This document shows positions 13,401-28,800 of a DNA stretch of 64,000 bases, piece by piece. This DNA comes from Mactromeris polynyma (lineage: Eukaryota > Mollusca > Bivalvia > Venerida > Mactridae): NCBI GenBank assembly GCA_032209605.1, contig JASFXZ010000001.1:29826619-29890618 (forward strand), in the 5' to 3' direction. Under the pieces are notes generated by a model. The model was not told where the DNA came from. It was given only the letters and a program-made list of their open reading frames with translations, and did no database searches. The translations under genes and the position numbers were made by a program. Numbering within the stretch: position 1 is the first letter of the stretch; each line of letters begins with the position of its first letter.

Positions 13401-13843
13401 TTAATAGATTTTATTCCCAGCCATTTTACTGTACTCGTGTTCCACCTGTCTACGGTCTTTGAGCTCTTCATACGGATTTTGTAATTCCCTTCGATCATCA
13501 ATTGGCACTCCAGGTAGCTGTCGTTTTGCGTTGTCCATTTTAAGATATCCCTCGTTGTCGGTTTCAAGACGTTTGTCCGTGTATATGAAGTCCGATTCAG
13601 TACCTGTGATTCTAGGCACTGGTTTCAGATATCCATCTGAATCATTGCCGCCATCCTCATCGGTTCTCCCGTCACTTCTATCAGTTCTCTTCAGTAGGTC
13701 TGGATGGATGTCATAATCCCTGTCAGCATTGATATCTACGTCTACCATACAGTCATGCATTGTGTTATAGTGTGCTCCGTCAGCTGATGGCATAGTCGCA
13801 TTATGTTCATAGTGACTACTTTTCCTAGAATATATCAACAATT
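13401..13843 (-). CDS. Cytoplasmic tail exon of gene B
   Basis: The exon begins AATTGTTGAT after ttgctag; phase 1 fits the preceding exon. The tail is hydrophilic and rich in D and N. It carries HYNTM and GYLKM (two YxxM motifs, the PI3K p85 SH2 type) and NPYEEL (YxxL, SH2 type), plus SHYEH. Gene A's tail (1924-2330) keeps YLKM and NPYEGL but has YNTI in place of YNTM. Signalling through tyrosine phosphorylation is inferred from motifs only. Confidence 0.7.
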
Positions 13844-16800
13844 CTAGCAAATACGTGTTCTAGAATATATAACTCACGATGAAATATGAACTAACAATAT
13901 AAACACATTTTCGAATTAAGGATATTTCTCATTGTTTGACAGTAAATATGTTTGCTTGCTATGTATCATTGTGTAATCAGCTTTAAAGAAATCACGGTAT
14001 TTGTAACATAGAGAATTTCATATACGTGTAATAATTTTAACATTATTATAAACACCAACTATCTTTACAAGCGGATTCAATCTATTTGTATCAGATTTGG
14101 TGTTTTGTCGGCGAAAGTTAGTGTTTTGCCAATGGCAAAAACTAGTAATAACCGACACAAACATAAAAAACCGGCACATATGGCAAAGACCATTTCAGAA
14201 GATGACGAAGTTATTAAGAATAAATAACACTTATTACATATAACAAAGCACATACATGTTGAACAGAATGCAAACTAACTAGGTTAATATACATTATTTA
14301 ATGATAAGAACATATCAGCACTATAAGATAAATATCACCATATTACTGAATAATGCGGGCATCTTTTTCTATACGGAGGCGGTTCCTATGCTTAGACTGA
14401 ATTAAAGAGATCGTTATGCTGTTTTTTTAGATATCAGTAGTTACTAACAATTTCAAGATAACGTTTTAGGGGGCAACGTTTCTGAAATGCTTAAATTTGT
14501 AGACTACCCATCTCCACCATGTATACATAATTAATATGCATTATCATGGGATCAATATATTAGAAATAAAATTACTAATCTAGTAATTAATACTTTTGTA
14601 TAAATCACGTATCCACTAATATAACTGTCAACTTGTATGTTTTATTTATAATTCCAATAGTTAATCCTTAACAAATTAAAATCAAGTGTGAACGTGAACC
14701 TTTATTATGTGTACAAGAAGACTAACAACGGGTGTCAAGTATATTACTTGCCTATATTGTAACATGATGTTGCATACGGAGCAAAACGTCGAGCTGTTCA
14801 TCAGCGGAAGGACTGATAACAATCAGAAACAATGAACCAATTAAAAATAGTGTAAGCTTTCAACCACTTTCTCATTAATTCAAACACAACTCTGTCAATA
14901 GCGTCCAATGTTCAAATGCATGTTTCAAATATCAATCCGGACATGATAAAAATGACAAATACCTTCCCAACATCGACTTTGGGATAGGGACCAGGTCTTT
15001 CCAGCAATTCGCCAATTATTGCCTATTGTACATGCATGTCGAAGACACATAACTAAAAGGATTGGATGTTCGCACTTTTGAACGTACATGATAACTCAAC
15101 GCTAGTGGTGTCGGTCATAATTTGTATAGAATAAAGCCTGATTGTGTTATTGAACGGTAAATACTTTTGCCACATAGATAATAGTATGCTGTAAATAAGG
15201 AATGACTACAATATTTATATGCCATTTCATTGAAATTCTTCGTACCCAGTTTTCATTGTTTCATTCCTTTCTTTTGGAGGAGCGGGGCCAGATCCTGAAA
15301 ATAGAAACGTGATAGACTATGTATTGAAGCCATGGCATGCACTATAGGTTATCATACTAGTTAAGAAATTAATAGAGGGTGTATGTAAATGTTGTTAGCT
15401 CCACTAAATGGCAAAAATGCGACCGCATTTGCGAAACATTTCCGGATGGACGTGTGTAGATAAGAAAAGTCGATGAGAATGAATGTTGAGACGTCTTTCA
15501 AAGGATAGGAGTGTACATTTATTTCCATGGAATATCCTGTTTAAATACACATTTGTTTATGTATACACTCAACGAAATTTCTAATGGGTCACTTCATATT
15601 TATTGAAGAGACCATACCATATATATCCGTTTCATGACTTTTAATTTTAGGGTTTTTAGTGTTGATATGTCGTAAAGTTTTCGTGAGAATCAGTATGGAT
15701 TAATGTATTCTGAACAGTTGTACGAAGAAAGTCTTTATGTGATGGTGTTTGTATTGTTGAATTTTCATTTACTGTTAAATATATCAATAACATCCAAGCG
15801 ACCAATTATAAATTTTCTGAGTGTATACTGTATCTATGTTACTTAGGTATGTATATGGGAATTGGAAGTGGAGACAAACGTTTGATACATGCAATACATT
15901 AGGTAAACAAATACAAATTATCAAAGGAAAATCTGGAATACTTTCTTGTTTATTGTTCTGTATAGAACGTAGGTATGTACGAGTTGGGAAGTGAAAGTGG
16001 AAACAAACGTTTGGTACGTACAATTTGTTAATTAAAAAAAAGTCTGAAAGTTCCTTGTTCTTATTATAAACAGGTTCATGTTCTTGTTATCCTACATAAT
16101 GGAATGTAAAATGAAGTCATTTATTCTTAGATCGTAAATGGTATTTTTAAAACACCAACGTCGGAAGCAACCTACCTTTTGTGGCAGGATTTCTGCATTT
16201 ATATACACAGACAGATACAACTATAATCACTAACAACAGGCATCCGGCATTAGCTGACGATATTATTATGAATAACGACGGTGTATTGGTAGATTCTGGT
16301 GTTGGAACAATGTCACATCTTCTTCCGGTCCAGTCAGACTTACAGGCACAACTTCCGGTCACGGCGTCACATGATCGTTTGTTTATAGTCATATCAACAT
16401 TGTTTAGTTCACAGTCACATACCTGCGAACATTTTCGTCCGTAATGGCCATCATCACATACTGCAAACATATCGAACAAAAATATACTAATTTTAAATTA
16501 CATAAATGTGCAAAAAATAGAGTATTTCATACTAGATATAAATCTAATCTAATATTTTATAAGTGATTACAATGGACATAGGAAAAATATTTTTTAACGC
16601 ATGTGATGGTATTTCTATCGACTTTAAATTTTCATTTTATTAACAGTTAGTCAATTATTTATGCTTTGAATTCAATCAATTGTTGTTTTAATAAATGTCC
16701 CGTCAATTCAAATGATTTGTCTTCAATTTAATTGATTATTTCGTCGATTCGGTCAATTATTCCATCAACTCAATTAATAATTCCTTCATAGCAACCACTC

Positions 16801-19800
16801 TTTTCCTTCAATCCAATCGAGTGTTCCTTCGATTCAATCAATTATTCGTTCATTTAGATCAATTCTTTCCTTATTTAAATACTCCATTGATTAAATCCAT
16901 TACTTCTTCTGTCAATTATTCATTCCTTTAATTTATCATTTATTCAACCAGTCAATCAACCAATCAAGATATTATCTTCACACAGAGAGTCATATACTTT
17001 ATACTTAGGACTGTATTCCTTCAATTTAATCAATTGTTTCTTAGATTCAATCAATTACTCGTTCATTTCGATCAATTATTTCTTTATTTAATAACACATT
17101 TAATTAAATCAATTACTATTTCTACTTAATCATTTATTCCACCAGTAAACCAACCAATCAATATCTTACCTTCACAGAATGAGCCATACGTCTTGTAACC
17201 AGGACTGCATTCGCAAATGAAATATCCAGGCTGGTTTATACATACAAACTGTTCCGGACATGTTTCACTGCTTATCGAACATTCGTCTATGTCTGTAGAA
17301 CACGTTTCATCTGTCCAACCAGGTTTACAATAACATGCACCAGTGAACATATCACAGGCATCTGTACCATGTCCATGACAATCACATTGCGTACAATTTG
17401 GACCATAGAAACCCCTTTCACAATCTGAATTCCAGCAAACATAATTGTCTATCAGTCAAATATCAATGGCACATATTTTAAATGTTTGCTTTGTACTGAT
17501 AATTCTACGCTCGTGTACAAATAATGTTGTGAGAATGTAGAAAAACAAGATGAACCTAACATACCGAACATAAGTGCAACGGTAAACCAGTATATTGTAT
17601 ATACTTTGACTGTTTCTTATAAAATTATGGGAAAATACCGGTTTTAAACTGAGTAGTCACATAATCGTACCGACCAGTGGAAGGGATTATCATGGGAAAC
17701 AATTATACTGTTTTCTATGACTATATCACTGGCTAAATTAGGAAGGTTATAATGGTATAATATCACAATTACGCTGGGTTATAAGGTTGCGTGAGAATGT
17801 TATGTTAGGAGAATCAAAGCGTTGTGTCGGAGCGTATGATATTTCAAGAAAATGTAAATTAACAATTTCATTATCTATTTTAATGATGCCCGAATTTAAT
17901 ACATTCTGCTACACAGATTCAATTGATAATAAATTTGTACTAGAGAAAATTGATACAGTTGCTGAGAGAAAATTGATACTTTTGTTGAAGAGAAGTTGTT
18001 GCTCAAGAGCGTGTCTCTCTACATATTGAGGTTGTGCTGTATTATTGAAATTATAACCTTATGATTAGTTGTTTTATGAGAAGCGTTGTTTTGATTAAAA
18101 TAACATCTACGATTTTTATGGTTTGAACTAAGATAGGACATATTATTTACTAATGAATTATGTGTTTAAAACAGGATTGTTCACACAACATGTTTTATAT
18201 GCCTGCTTGTGATTAGTTTCTTTTGTCTCGCAATTAGTATAGAGAAAAGATTCGAGACTTGTTCGGGTGTAGTTCATTGTCCGTCAGTCTCTATCACTAT
18301 TGAAGCTGCCGCTTCCATTGCCACTACCACAACTACTACGAATTATTTAACCATTATAATGTAATTTTATTAAATACATTTTAACGCATATGTAACTTAC
18401 CTGGGCAGCGCACATTAACAAAACCCATGTCATGACAATCGTTTCCTTTCCCTTGTGGTGGTCCTAGGGTATAGTTACATTGGTTTATGTCCGTATGAGT
18501 TGCTTCGCAGTTCAAATAAGATATCCAAGGAATAGTGTTGTTACCTTTAACGGTTGCATTTAGGTACCCTCCATTTCCCCTGCAAAAAAGGAGCGTAATT
18601 TATACAATTTGATTTGACTATCCAAACATTATTAGAGTCCAATTAATAAATTAGACAGTTTGTACTCATTGTAACTTAAAATCAGGGTGATGGAAACAAC
18701 ATTCATAGTCTCACTACATATTTTGTCTCATGGCTTAAGTCAGAATTAGTGGTCGGGGATAAAAATGCCTGATTCATGATTCTGCGTAAAGTGAGATTAA
18801 ACCGATCACTGCACAGTTTCCAAATCAAGTGCAAGTACTTGTTAACCTGGAAGCAAGCATTAAAATAATTTAAAATACGTTTTATAACGCGTATCATATT
18901 CGGAAATAAAATAAACAAAATCATAACTGCAATTTATTTAAGAATTAAATACTATGTTTATAATTTACTTTAAACCAATGTTCTTCGATTTATTTTAAAA
19001 AAATAACATGTCTTGTTTCAGTAATATCTTATCAAAACATGCATGTCTCCTTTCATTACGATTCTACAGTTGCCGGATTTCTTAATATTGCTTTGCAAAA
19101 TAGTAATTATACATAAAATAACTGAACAATTTCCAGCAGACCGCTTAAAACAAAAACAAAACGGACATGTTTTGATCAGAATAAAACTGGAGCTTTGTAT
19201 TTCCCTGACATCGTGTGTTATTATATACTGGACAACGGATAACGTACGCATTCCAAAGAGATTTGCAGATGATACTTTCAGTAACAGCTGACATAGCCAT
19301 CTTAGGATACACTGCTGCACAAACAGGACCCCATCTGTCGCCGAATTTAACCTCTAAATTTCCATGGTAGGATGTCTGACCGTCTGTTAATCTTACGTCA
19401 TTAATCCAGCGATCTAAGTGTGTAAAGACAAAGACAACACTCCAATGTTTACAGAATATATTTATGTACAAACGAAATCGCAATCACAGATGATCGCCAT
19501 TTGAAAGAAATGTATCCCAAAATGTTCAATTGGAATTGTAGATGTAATACCATAATATATTTGCATGGCATCAGTAATTTCATAATTGCAATCAAAATGT
19601 CATGTTTCATTTTTATGGCCGCAATACAAAGAATATCGTAATTTGAATTTGTTTCTATATACACTGAACAAAAAAGGAAACTTGAAGATTTTTTTTTACA
19701 TTTTTTACATTGTAGCATTTTAGTTTGCCAAAAATACCCAATAAATTACGCGAACGTGCGATTGGCATGCTTGGTGCTGGCATGTCAACAGAAGACGATG

Positions 19801-22800
19801 CAAGGCATGTTGGGAGTTCTAGTCGAGCGACTCACCGACGAATTGCCACGTCGTGGACGTCCGCGTGTTCCAACACGTGGTGAAACAAAACAGAGAGAAT
19901 ACGTAACCCCAGGGAACGCCACATACACAAGACAATACCTCCTCACGCAGACCTCCGGAAAAACAACAATCCACAAAAAATAAGGCACTTAAGGAGGCCA
20001 AACGGTACACATATTAAGGAACAGAGGCACAAGGAAGACCGCTATATCATGAACACGAATTTGCGCAATCGATTCCAAGCTGACACTGTTACTGCTGCTA
20101 ACACACCTGGGCTTCATAATAACCGAATCAGTTGGCAAACTATTCGTAATCGTCTGCGGTAGAACGGTTTACACGGACGACGTCCTTACGTCGGATGCGT
20201 TTTAACGCAACGTCCTCGTGTAAATTGTTTTTTTAATTGGACACGTGTACACACTCGTTGGGCATGACGACGCTGGAATACCGTTCTTATTTCGGATGAA
20301 TCCACATTTTATTTACAAAGTGGTGATAGCAGGGCGCGCGTCTACCGTTGGAGAAATGAACGCTATGCTGCCTGTTGTGTTCTTGAACGAGATCGTTTCG
20401 GGAATGGTGATTCTGTCATGGTTTGGGCAGCCATTGCCCATGGTTATCGTTCACCACTAGTCGTCCTTAATGGCAATTCAACGTTACCGCGATGACATTC
20501 TCGCTCATCACGTCATTCCTCTGTCCATTACAACGCCAACATCTCGATTTTTCAGCATAACAATGCCACTTCTCATACAGGTAGAGACTCTGTAAATTTT
20601 CTTATAACAAATAACATTGATTTCATTGATGACTGGCCTGCTAAAAGTCCTGATCTCAACCCAATCGATCATGTCTGGGATATTCTGAACAGACGAGTGA
20701 GGAGTCGTCCCAACCCACCTGCTAACGTTAACGAATTTCGTCAAGCGCTCATTCAGGAATGGAACAATATTCCACAAGCAGAAATTAACACCTTAGTCAA
20801 TTCTATGCGCCGGCGATGCACTGCAGTGGTCAACTCAAGAGGTGGTCATACCCGTTATTAAGTGTTATTTTTGTTTTTAACCCCTACCTCACTTGGTCAA
20901 ATTTCCCCCATTTTATGTTAACCTTTGGCCATCATTTTTGCACCAAACGACGCACCATGGAACTCGCTTTAAACGCATATATCACACTGATTCCCCGATT
21001 TGTTTTCATCCAGCTATGCTCAAGCAAACTTAGCGGAAGTTTCTTATTTTGTTTAGAATATATGTCTACTATTAACAATGCTTACATTCAACATGATTAC
21101 AAAATGATAGCAGACTGCTAATTGTTTACTACTTCATTTAGACATATACATGTATATTTACTTATGAATATTCATATTCTGTGAAAACAACCTAGTTTCG
21201 TATCAGTACCTGTTCAAACAGTGACGCTATACATTATTGTTAGTTAAGATAATTAAGAACTTTGTATAATTTGAAATTAGTTAAACCATTAAAAATTTCG
21301 ACTTCCTGTTTCACTGCCAACTTCTACAAAACTTCTAAAATTAATAACGTCACATGCTCTCTTACAAGCAGGTATTCTATTCTAGAAGAAGTACTTTGAT
21401 ATAAAAGTATGTGTTAAGAAATGTGTATACGAGTAAACCGATCACAATCGTCTTGTGAACGTCTAGGCAAAAAACGACCAATCAGAAAATATGCGATCCT
21501 GCTACATTAAACACCCTAAACAAGTTAATGGCAAAACAGGTCACTCGGACATTAAACCAATGTCAAATGCAGATATTCAGACAATGCAGTGCAACTCAGT
21601 AATTAACTTGTTTATATGGCGTTCCTTGTAGCATCTTCTCCCTTCCAACAATGACAAACTGAACATCTGATTTACCGAAGCAATGTAGCACTGTTGCTGG
21701 ATTTTCACCCGACACAACGAGTCTTTGAGGATATTCGTCCAGAGTTAAGCATTCTTCTAAACTGTTTTCCATTCCCTTGCATGCAAACAGTCCTTCACTT
21801 GCAATATTTGTTTCATTATCGAAGTACGTATAAAGCCAAGAACCAAATCCAATGTATCTGTATTGTGAAATATGAAAAACAATTCATGCATAAGTTGTAT
21901 TTTGTCAAATACTCAATTATTTAAATATAAGTCAACAACTTATGCATTGAGATATAAATAATTATGGGTAGTATATTACATGTACCTAAATAGTTCGAAA
22001 CGAAATTCTTGAGCCTTTTTTGTAATTATCAAAATAGAGGAAGAGAGAGAGAGAGAGAGTATTTCTATGCAAACGAAACAAAGTCTGACTGTACTTTGTC
22101 TTAGTACCGTACATTTGTGTTGTTATTATTGGGCCACATACAAACTGCATGATTATACTTGTATCAGGCAAATTAGTTTTATGCAAAGTGCAATTACGAT
22201 AGAGGGTTAATTTTGCAAGATGACGAAGATATGAAAGTGATCACAGCGCAGTACTTACTTGTAGTTAGGAGTCAAATTGCTATAGTATGAAGTAAAATGC
22301 ATCCAATGTGATGGCTGTTCTTTTGATCGAGATATTGATAAATAAAGCCAAGTTGTCTTGCCTTTCAATCCCTTTCATACGCACATACATTGTAGGCATT
22401 TTATTCCCGAAGCATCTTTAGGAAAAGTTAATTTAAGTTTGTCCATATTATTCTTATAGCGTTTATGGAAAAATGTAGAATATAATCAAAATATTTAGCC
22501 ACAAAAAGTTGCTAATACCACGTCTTTCAAAATCAACGGAAAATCTTGCTGACTTGAAGGAAAAACTTGAGGACCTTATCACAAGATGTTTCGTGAATAC
22601 CAATTATAATTGATTCTTAGTTGATTATTACCCAAAGCCAAGTGTCTGACAAATCATTTTTGCCGTCGTTTTTGAAAATGATTCGTATCTGTTTGAAATA
22701 TAAGTCCATTCACCATCATAATTCACTTGTAGAAAACTTTCATTATTGTGGCCAAACAGTGGGTCTAATCGGATCATCTGTGAAATACCTGAATAGAAAA

Positions 22801-25800
22801 CGATGTGTACAATACGTTCGACGAACTAAATCTACTAGATCTACTTCTAAATATCTGTTCACACGATCATTAAAATATAGTCTACAAAAACTTGATAATA
22901 AATAATTATATGTGTAGACGTGATTTCGATATAATATTCAGTGATTCTCTCATGTTGATCATGTTTAGGACTAAAATTACGGATGCATGGTAGTCGATGG
23001 GTGAAGCGCTTTACTACTGATCAGAAGGTGGTGACTTCTAAACGCACCATGAGCGAGGCTGAATCGCAATCCCTGAATATGGCGCGAGTACTGGTTAATA
23101 ACACATGAAGCGTTCATCGATTATACTGAGCCAAAAAAGAAAGTACCCACTTTTAGTTTTGGAATTATTTCCTCAATATTAATAATTTGTTAAAATAAGC
23201 TATAAATAATGTACATGTATTCGTTGGAGTACCTGTCAAAGTTGGTTTTATCAATAATCAGCCTAGCGCTTAGCCGAGAGGCCCGATTAACTTGTTTTGC
23301 ACGTGCGCTCCGTGCAGCGACGGTCGATATCCGGTGGTGGTATCTGACTGCACTTATTGACCAGAAATTAGGCACAATACAAAAAGATCACATAAAATTA
23401 AGTCAAATTGCAATGTTAAGACTAAATAACGACCAAAGAAATCAGGCGATTGGAATGCTGGATGCTGGCTCTACAGTAGCCGAAGTATCCCGGCTGTTCA
23501 GCACGAGGAAGACAATTGAGCATTTGCGAAGACGTTTCCAGATCAGGGGAAACGTTCGGTACCGTCCCCAAAGCGGTCGGCCACGTGTGACGACTGCGGC
23601 CGATGATAGGTACATCACGGTTCAACACTTACGTAACCGACGTCTGCCCGCATCAGCAACAGGGCGACGGCATGGAATCAGTGCACAGACTGTTCGGAAC
23701 CGATTACAACAAAATGATGACCCGATTCGTCCATACAGACCGTACTTTGGCGAAATTTTAACCAGGCGTCATCGGGCTGCGAGACTCGACTGGTGCTGCC
23801 ATCGCCGGCGTTTCCGACGTGCTGATTGTAGATCAGTATTGTTTTCGGACGAGTCTCGATTCAATTTGAGTCATGCCGACGGACGTGAGATAATTTACCG
23901 TCGTCGGGGGAGCGTCACGCTGATGCGTGCGACATTGAGAGAGATCGCTTTGTGGGAGGTTCTGGGGTGGAATTATGGATGTACACAAGACCCGCCTAAT
24001 CGTTATTGAAGGAAACATCAATGCCCAGACCTACGTCAATTATGTTCTTGAACCAGAAGTTGTTCCTTTTATTCAGCGCCACGGTCCGAACGACACACTT
24101 ATGCATGATAACGCCCATCCCCATACAGCAGTACTTACTCGACGTTTTTTGGCGAATAATAACATCAATGTTTTAGACTGGCCGGCGAATAGTCCTGACT
24201 TAAATCCCATCGAACACATATGGGATGAGTTAGGACGCCGTGTTAGAACAAAGTATGCAATCAACACGGTACAGGACCTTTCAGCAGCCATACAGGCTGA
24301 ATGGGACAATTTACCGGCGCCCTACGTACAGCTTTACGTCGACAGTATGCGACGGCGGATCATGACGTGCATTGAGTAACACGGCGGACACATGAGATAT
24401 TAAATATTTTACTGCAACCCACATCACATTTTCACTGCAGAAAAATCCCATAAAATTGAGTTTTAAATTTTCCCAATTACAAGTGAAGATTTATCAAAAC
24501 AGTTGTTACTTCGGAAATCGACCCCTACGTCATATCGATCCATTTTTCTCGATGAAAGACATATCGCAGCTGCTTCAAATGTTCACAGGACTTGAAGAAA
24601 AAATTGTTCTTTACTTCAATTAAAAAATTAAATCCGAATGTATACTCCGTTTCTTTATAATGATAGATATATAGAGTGGGTACTTTTTGGCTCAGTATAT
24701 AATCTTACCAGTGCACATATACATTCCAGTTTGAAGGTACCCATGTCTACACTTGCATATATTGTCTATACAAACAGCGTTTGCAACAGCCACACAAATG
24801 TCATCAGAGGTGCAGGATTCATTCAACAGCGCTGCAATAAATTCCACTAATAGTATAACAATAATTTTGAAGAGATTTTGATATTTGTTTTTGTCAACGT
24901 CAAGGTAACCATGTTATAAATTTATAAAGAAGTATATACTGTTTGTTTTACATTCTGACACAGAACTGATATATTGGTTAAGCCTAGTGTGCGTATCGAC
25001 CATGTTTTAGGTCTTCTTTGAATAGTAAAGACTGTTATTAACCGACAATTCGCCTTCAGATATAAAATGGTTTGAAAGAGTAAAGACGAAATAGAATGTC
25101 GAAGAATTGTCGCGAAGTTAGCACTCTGTCGTGTTTTGTTAGTTGTATGTTAAGCTATCATGCTATACTTATCTTAATTATCTTATTTTAATACAATTAG
25201 TATTATAATGAAATAATAAGTCCTGAATAGCAGTGTCTTTTACTACTGTGACATACTGTAAGATTACTCGTTAACACGTAATGGATGAATATATACAGTG
25301 CTGCCCCATCGAAACAAATTACATTTCCTCAGAGGAGCTGGTTACTATTTGTTGGTATACTCTTCGTGAGCAAGGTTTGTGTCAAGATTGAGGAGCATTT
25401 GTTATAATTCGTGTTATTTGTGGTAAATTATGACTTCAGAAATATTAATTCAGTTGTATGCGCATTCTAAACAAATAGACTTTAGTAATCTACTAATGTA
25501 TACTTTTTATTATTAAAACATGTGGGCTATTTTCCTCAGTCTTAAGAAACTTCATGCCCAATTTAACGAAAATACGCAAGTACGGTTATTTGCCTATGTT
25601 AAGTAGATTAAGTACCCTTGACAACAATGTCGTGATTACTAATTCGCTTTTAAGAGTTCTGGTGCAAAGTACCGAAACGTGATGGCAAGAAAATGCGATA
25701 TTTTACATTATAATTGTGAACTGTGTTTAAACCAATATGCAGCTAGGTACAATAGCATACTTAGACAAGTTGTTTGTTTATCATTTAGTAACGTATTTAC

Positions 25801-28800
25801 GTGAAACAGGGATAAGTTGTTACTTACGATACTGTGTATTATATTACTTACTAATGCAGTTAACACCACGTTTGTTATCACAGAATGGCTGATACATTTT
25901 TCCTTCTGTGAAACTACATTGATTAAAGTTGGTTTCATCTCCGTTGCAAGAAACTTTAAATACATCAAGCCAACTAATGTACACATCGCCATTCCGACTG
26001 AACCATGGGGCGGGGCCCAATGGTCGTCTTAAAAGTAAGAAAACCATTAAATAACATTTAAATAAAAGTTTCGGTGCTATTAAAGCAAGATTATAGGTAG
26101 GACTGATAAATGCTTCCCGACAGCACTTTGTCAAGTGAAAATATAGTGACAGACGGTTTTGAGGAGTTAATCGGAATGGAATTATTACAAATTGTTTAAA
26201 ATTGTGTGAATGATAGTAGATAGAAAAGAAATGCAACGTTCTAAATTTGAAGAGATGAGCACAATATGTTACACAGCGCAATTGTTTGAGATAGTCTCCT
26301 GTCAAACATGTGATGGACGGATGAAAGGACGGCCGGACGGACGGAAAGACGATAAAAGCGGCAATTATATGCTCTACCTTCGGGAGCTTACGAAATCACA
26401 TTTTAAAAGACATTTTAACCCAATTAAGTAGCAGTGCTGAATGAAGTGATAATGTGTTGTTTATTCTAAAATGAGATGATGTTGAAACAAGTCCAATAAA
26501 GCAGATACTAGTAATAACATTAGTTGTAAAACAACATATCATGGCGATATACCATTTATACGCGGAACTTTTAATTTTGTATCATTTATACCATGTTTTA
26601 AACATTTATACCTGGGGCCTTATTCACAAACATTTTTAGATTGAAATTCAGACTAAGATTTTAGATTTGCAAATGTTATTTACACAATCCTTTCGCTTTC
26701 ATAACATATAAACGAATGAAAAGTCTAAATCTTTGTTGTTACATATTGTACACTAAAGAAAATCTCAACTGCTAAAACAACGTAGGAGCATAAAGAAAAT
26801 ATAATATTTGAAAGTCTGAGTTTCAGTCTTATAAAGACGTTGACTGAGGACCTGTTATGGGAAATACAAAGGTACAGTTATTTAAGACGAAATAGTACAA
26901 ATTGTAATCAACACAGATTATTATTTATTTTCTTTCTGAAATGCGGCTTTCCCGGGGCGTTCCCTGTAACAACTTAAACGGTCTTGTAAGTCACATCAAC
27001 AGCAAGGTTTATAGTGCCTGTACAAGCTATAAGAAAGATACAATGTGCCTCTTCTAGCAATTACTTGGGTATAGTGGGCACCTGATAAGAACCACCGACA
27101 TTCCGTGAGTCAGCTGGGTCATACGCTGCTTCACATACAAATTCTACATTCGAGTAGGAGTTGACCCCACAACGGTGAGGGCCTCGTGAATTAATGTCAG
27201 CACCATAAGGACTTAACAATGGAGGCACCTACATATTATTCATTTCAACAGGACTTACTGATATCCTAACGTTCGACATATTGCTAAGTCAATATTTGGT
27301 AAAGAAAATCCACTCGATTGGGGATATCCACACATCAGTCCCCAACGACCATCCATTTTAATGTTGACAGTACCATTGTTAGGTCCATCTCCGTCTGTGA
27401 GTCGCATATCGCTGTATATCTGTGCTGTAAATATATATATTAATATTATTAACAGGACCAACAGTATGACGCCGTGAATTGCTCTTTTCATATTTATGCA
27501 AAATGAATAAAAGTGAAGATAGTTTTATTGTGCTCTCATTTGTAGTGGAGAAAGATATGTTAAAACTGTACTAAAATTAATGATAGGATGGAAGAGAAAC
27601 ATCAATTGTACGCATTGATACTAAATTCATATTAACTCTTCCCCGAAGAAGAAGGAAAGGACGTAACAAAACGGTACAACTATTTCCTATTTCCACAGCC
27701 TCCCCAAAAGCAAAATTAGACATGAAAACTGGCATGCAAACAATAATAACAAGAGCAAAAGGGACACAAGTGAATATAATTGACGGGTGCTTTGGAACAG
27801 TCAGTGGCAAAAACGTCGCTGGATGTCTAAACCTTGTTTAAGGTTCTACCCATTTTTTTCTCTTATCTTACCGTCATCAAAATAAATACTTAAAAACATG
27901 TACAAACAATGTGAGGGTTTCATAAAATTTCAAAGTGTTAGGTATTTATGACAGCATATTTACCGAAACAGTGTACCCCTGATGCGTAGTATTGTACCCC
28001 AACGTAGGATATTGGGTATTGTCTGCATTCCTTTATTGATGTTTCAGTACCTACACAGGAAATATTCCGTAACAAGGGAACACCAGTATACGAAAACCGA
28101 TACACAGCAAATCCTGTAAATCTGAAGAGAAATGGACAAAAGCAAGTACAATGCAAGTTTTCCAGAGCTGCTCATAACCAACACCATCTCTTCTTTCAAT
28201 ATCAGTTGTCCCGTAACAAATTTTGCTATCAATTTTACCTTTGAATGGCAACAAAACTTCCTCAAAACATGGAATTTGCAACTCCAAAAGAGTTTTTTTT
28301 TAAAGTTTGCAATGTACTGGGCTAGAATTAGGTGTCGCATAGTGTGTCACTATACAATTTGACATGTCTTTTAAACTTGATGGTGTACATGTATACGAAT
28401 AGTTAAACAGATACATAGTTTACATGCAATATTGCGATAACTTTAGGGTGTGCTACAATTTTTCTGTAGTGCTGGAAAGCTGTTCATAGTCTGGCTTTCC
28501 ACTGATATATAGCCCAATGTCAACTATATATGGTTGGTTTACATGTTCAATTATTGTAGAGGCAACCATCTTGGTGATCAATGCAATAAATTAGCATATT
28601 TGTTTCAGTTTAAAAAATCTTGCTATACTGTCGTATATTTTAATGAATAAATTCAATGCGTTGGCCGAGATAGGCATCGATCTGTATTCTTGCAATCGTT
28701 AAAGTGGTTTATTTATAACCACAAAACGTGTAAATTTGAAGTGTTTTATTGCTTTATGACACCCCTGTAGTTTTACAACCCAATCATAATTTTCAAAACC

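Noticed and set aside
23209..23412. Extended N terminus of the Tc1-like transposase at 23,413
   Set aside because: The added 68 residues have no counterpart in the related copy at 35,534, whose protein starts at the helix-turn-helix region.
25708..26305. Several open frames around SRCR2 exon 2
   Set aside because: Only the frame continuing the SRCR motifs between 25,852 and 26,027 has domain support; the rest read into intron.
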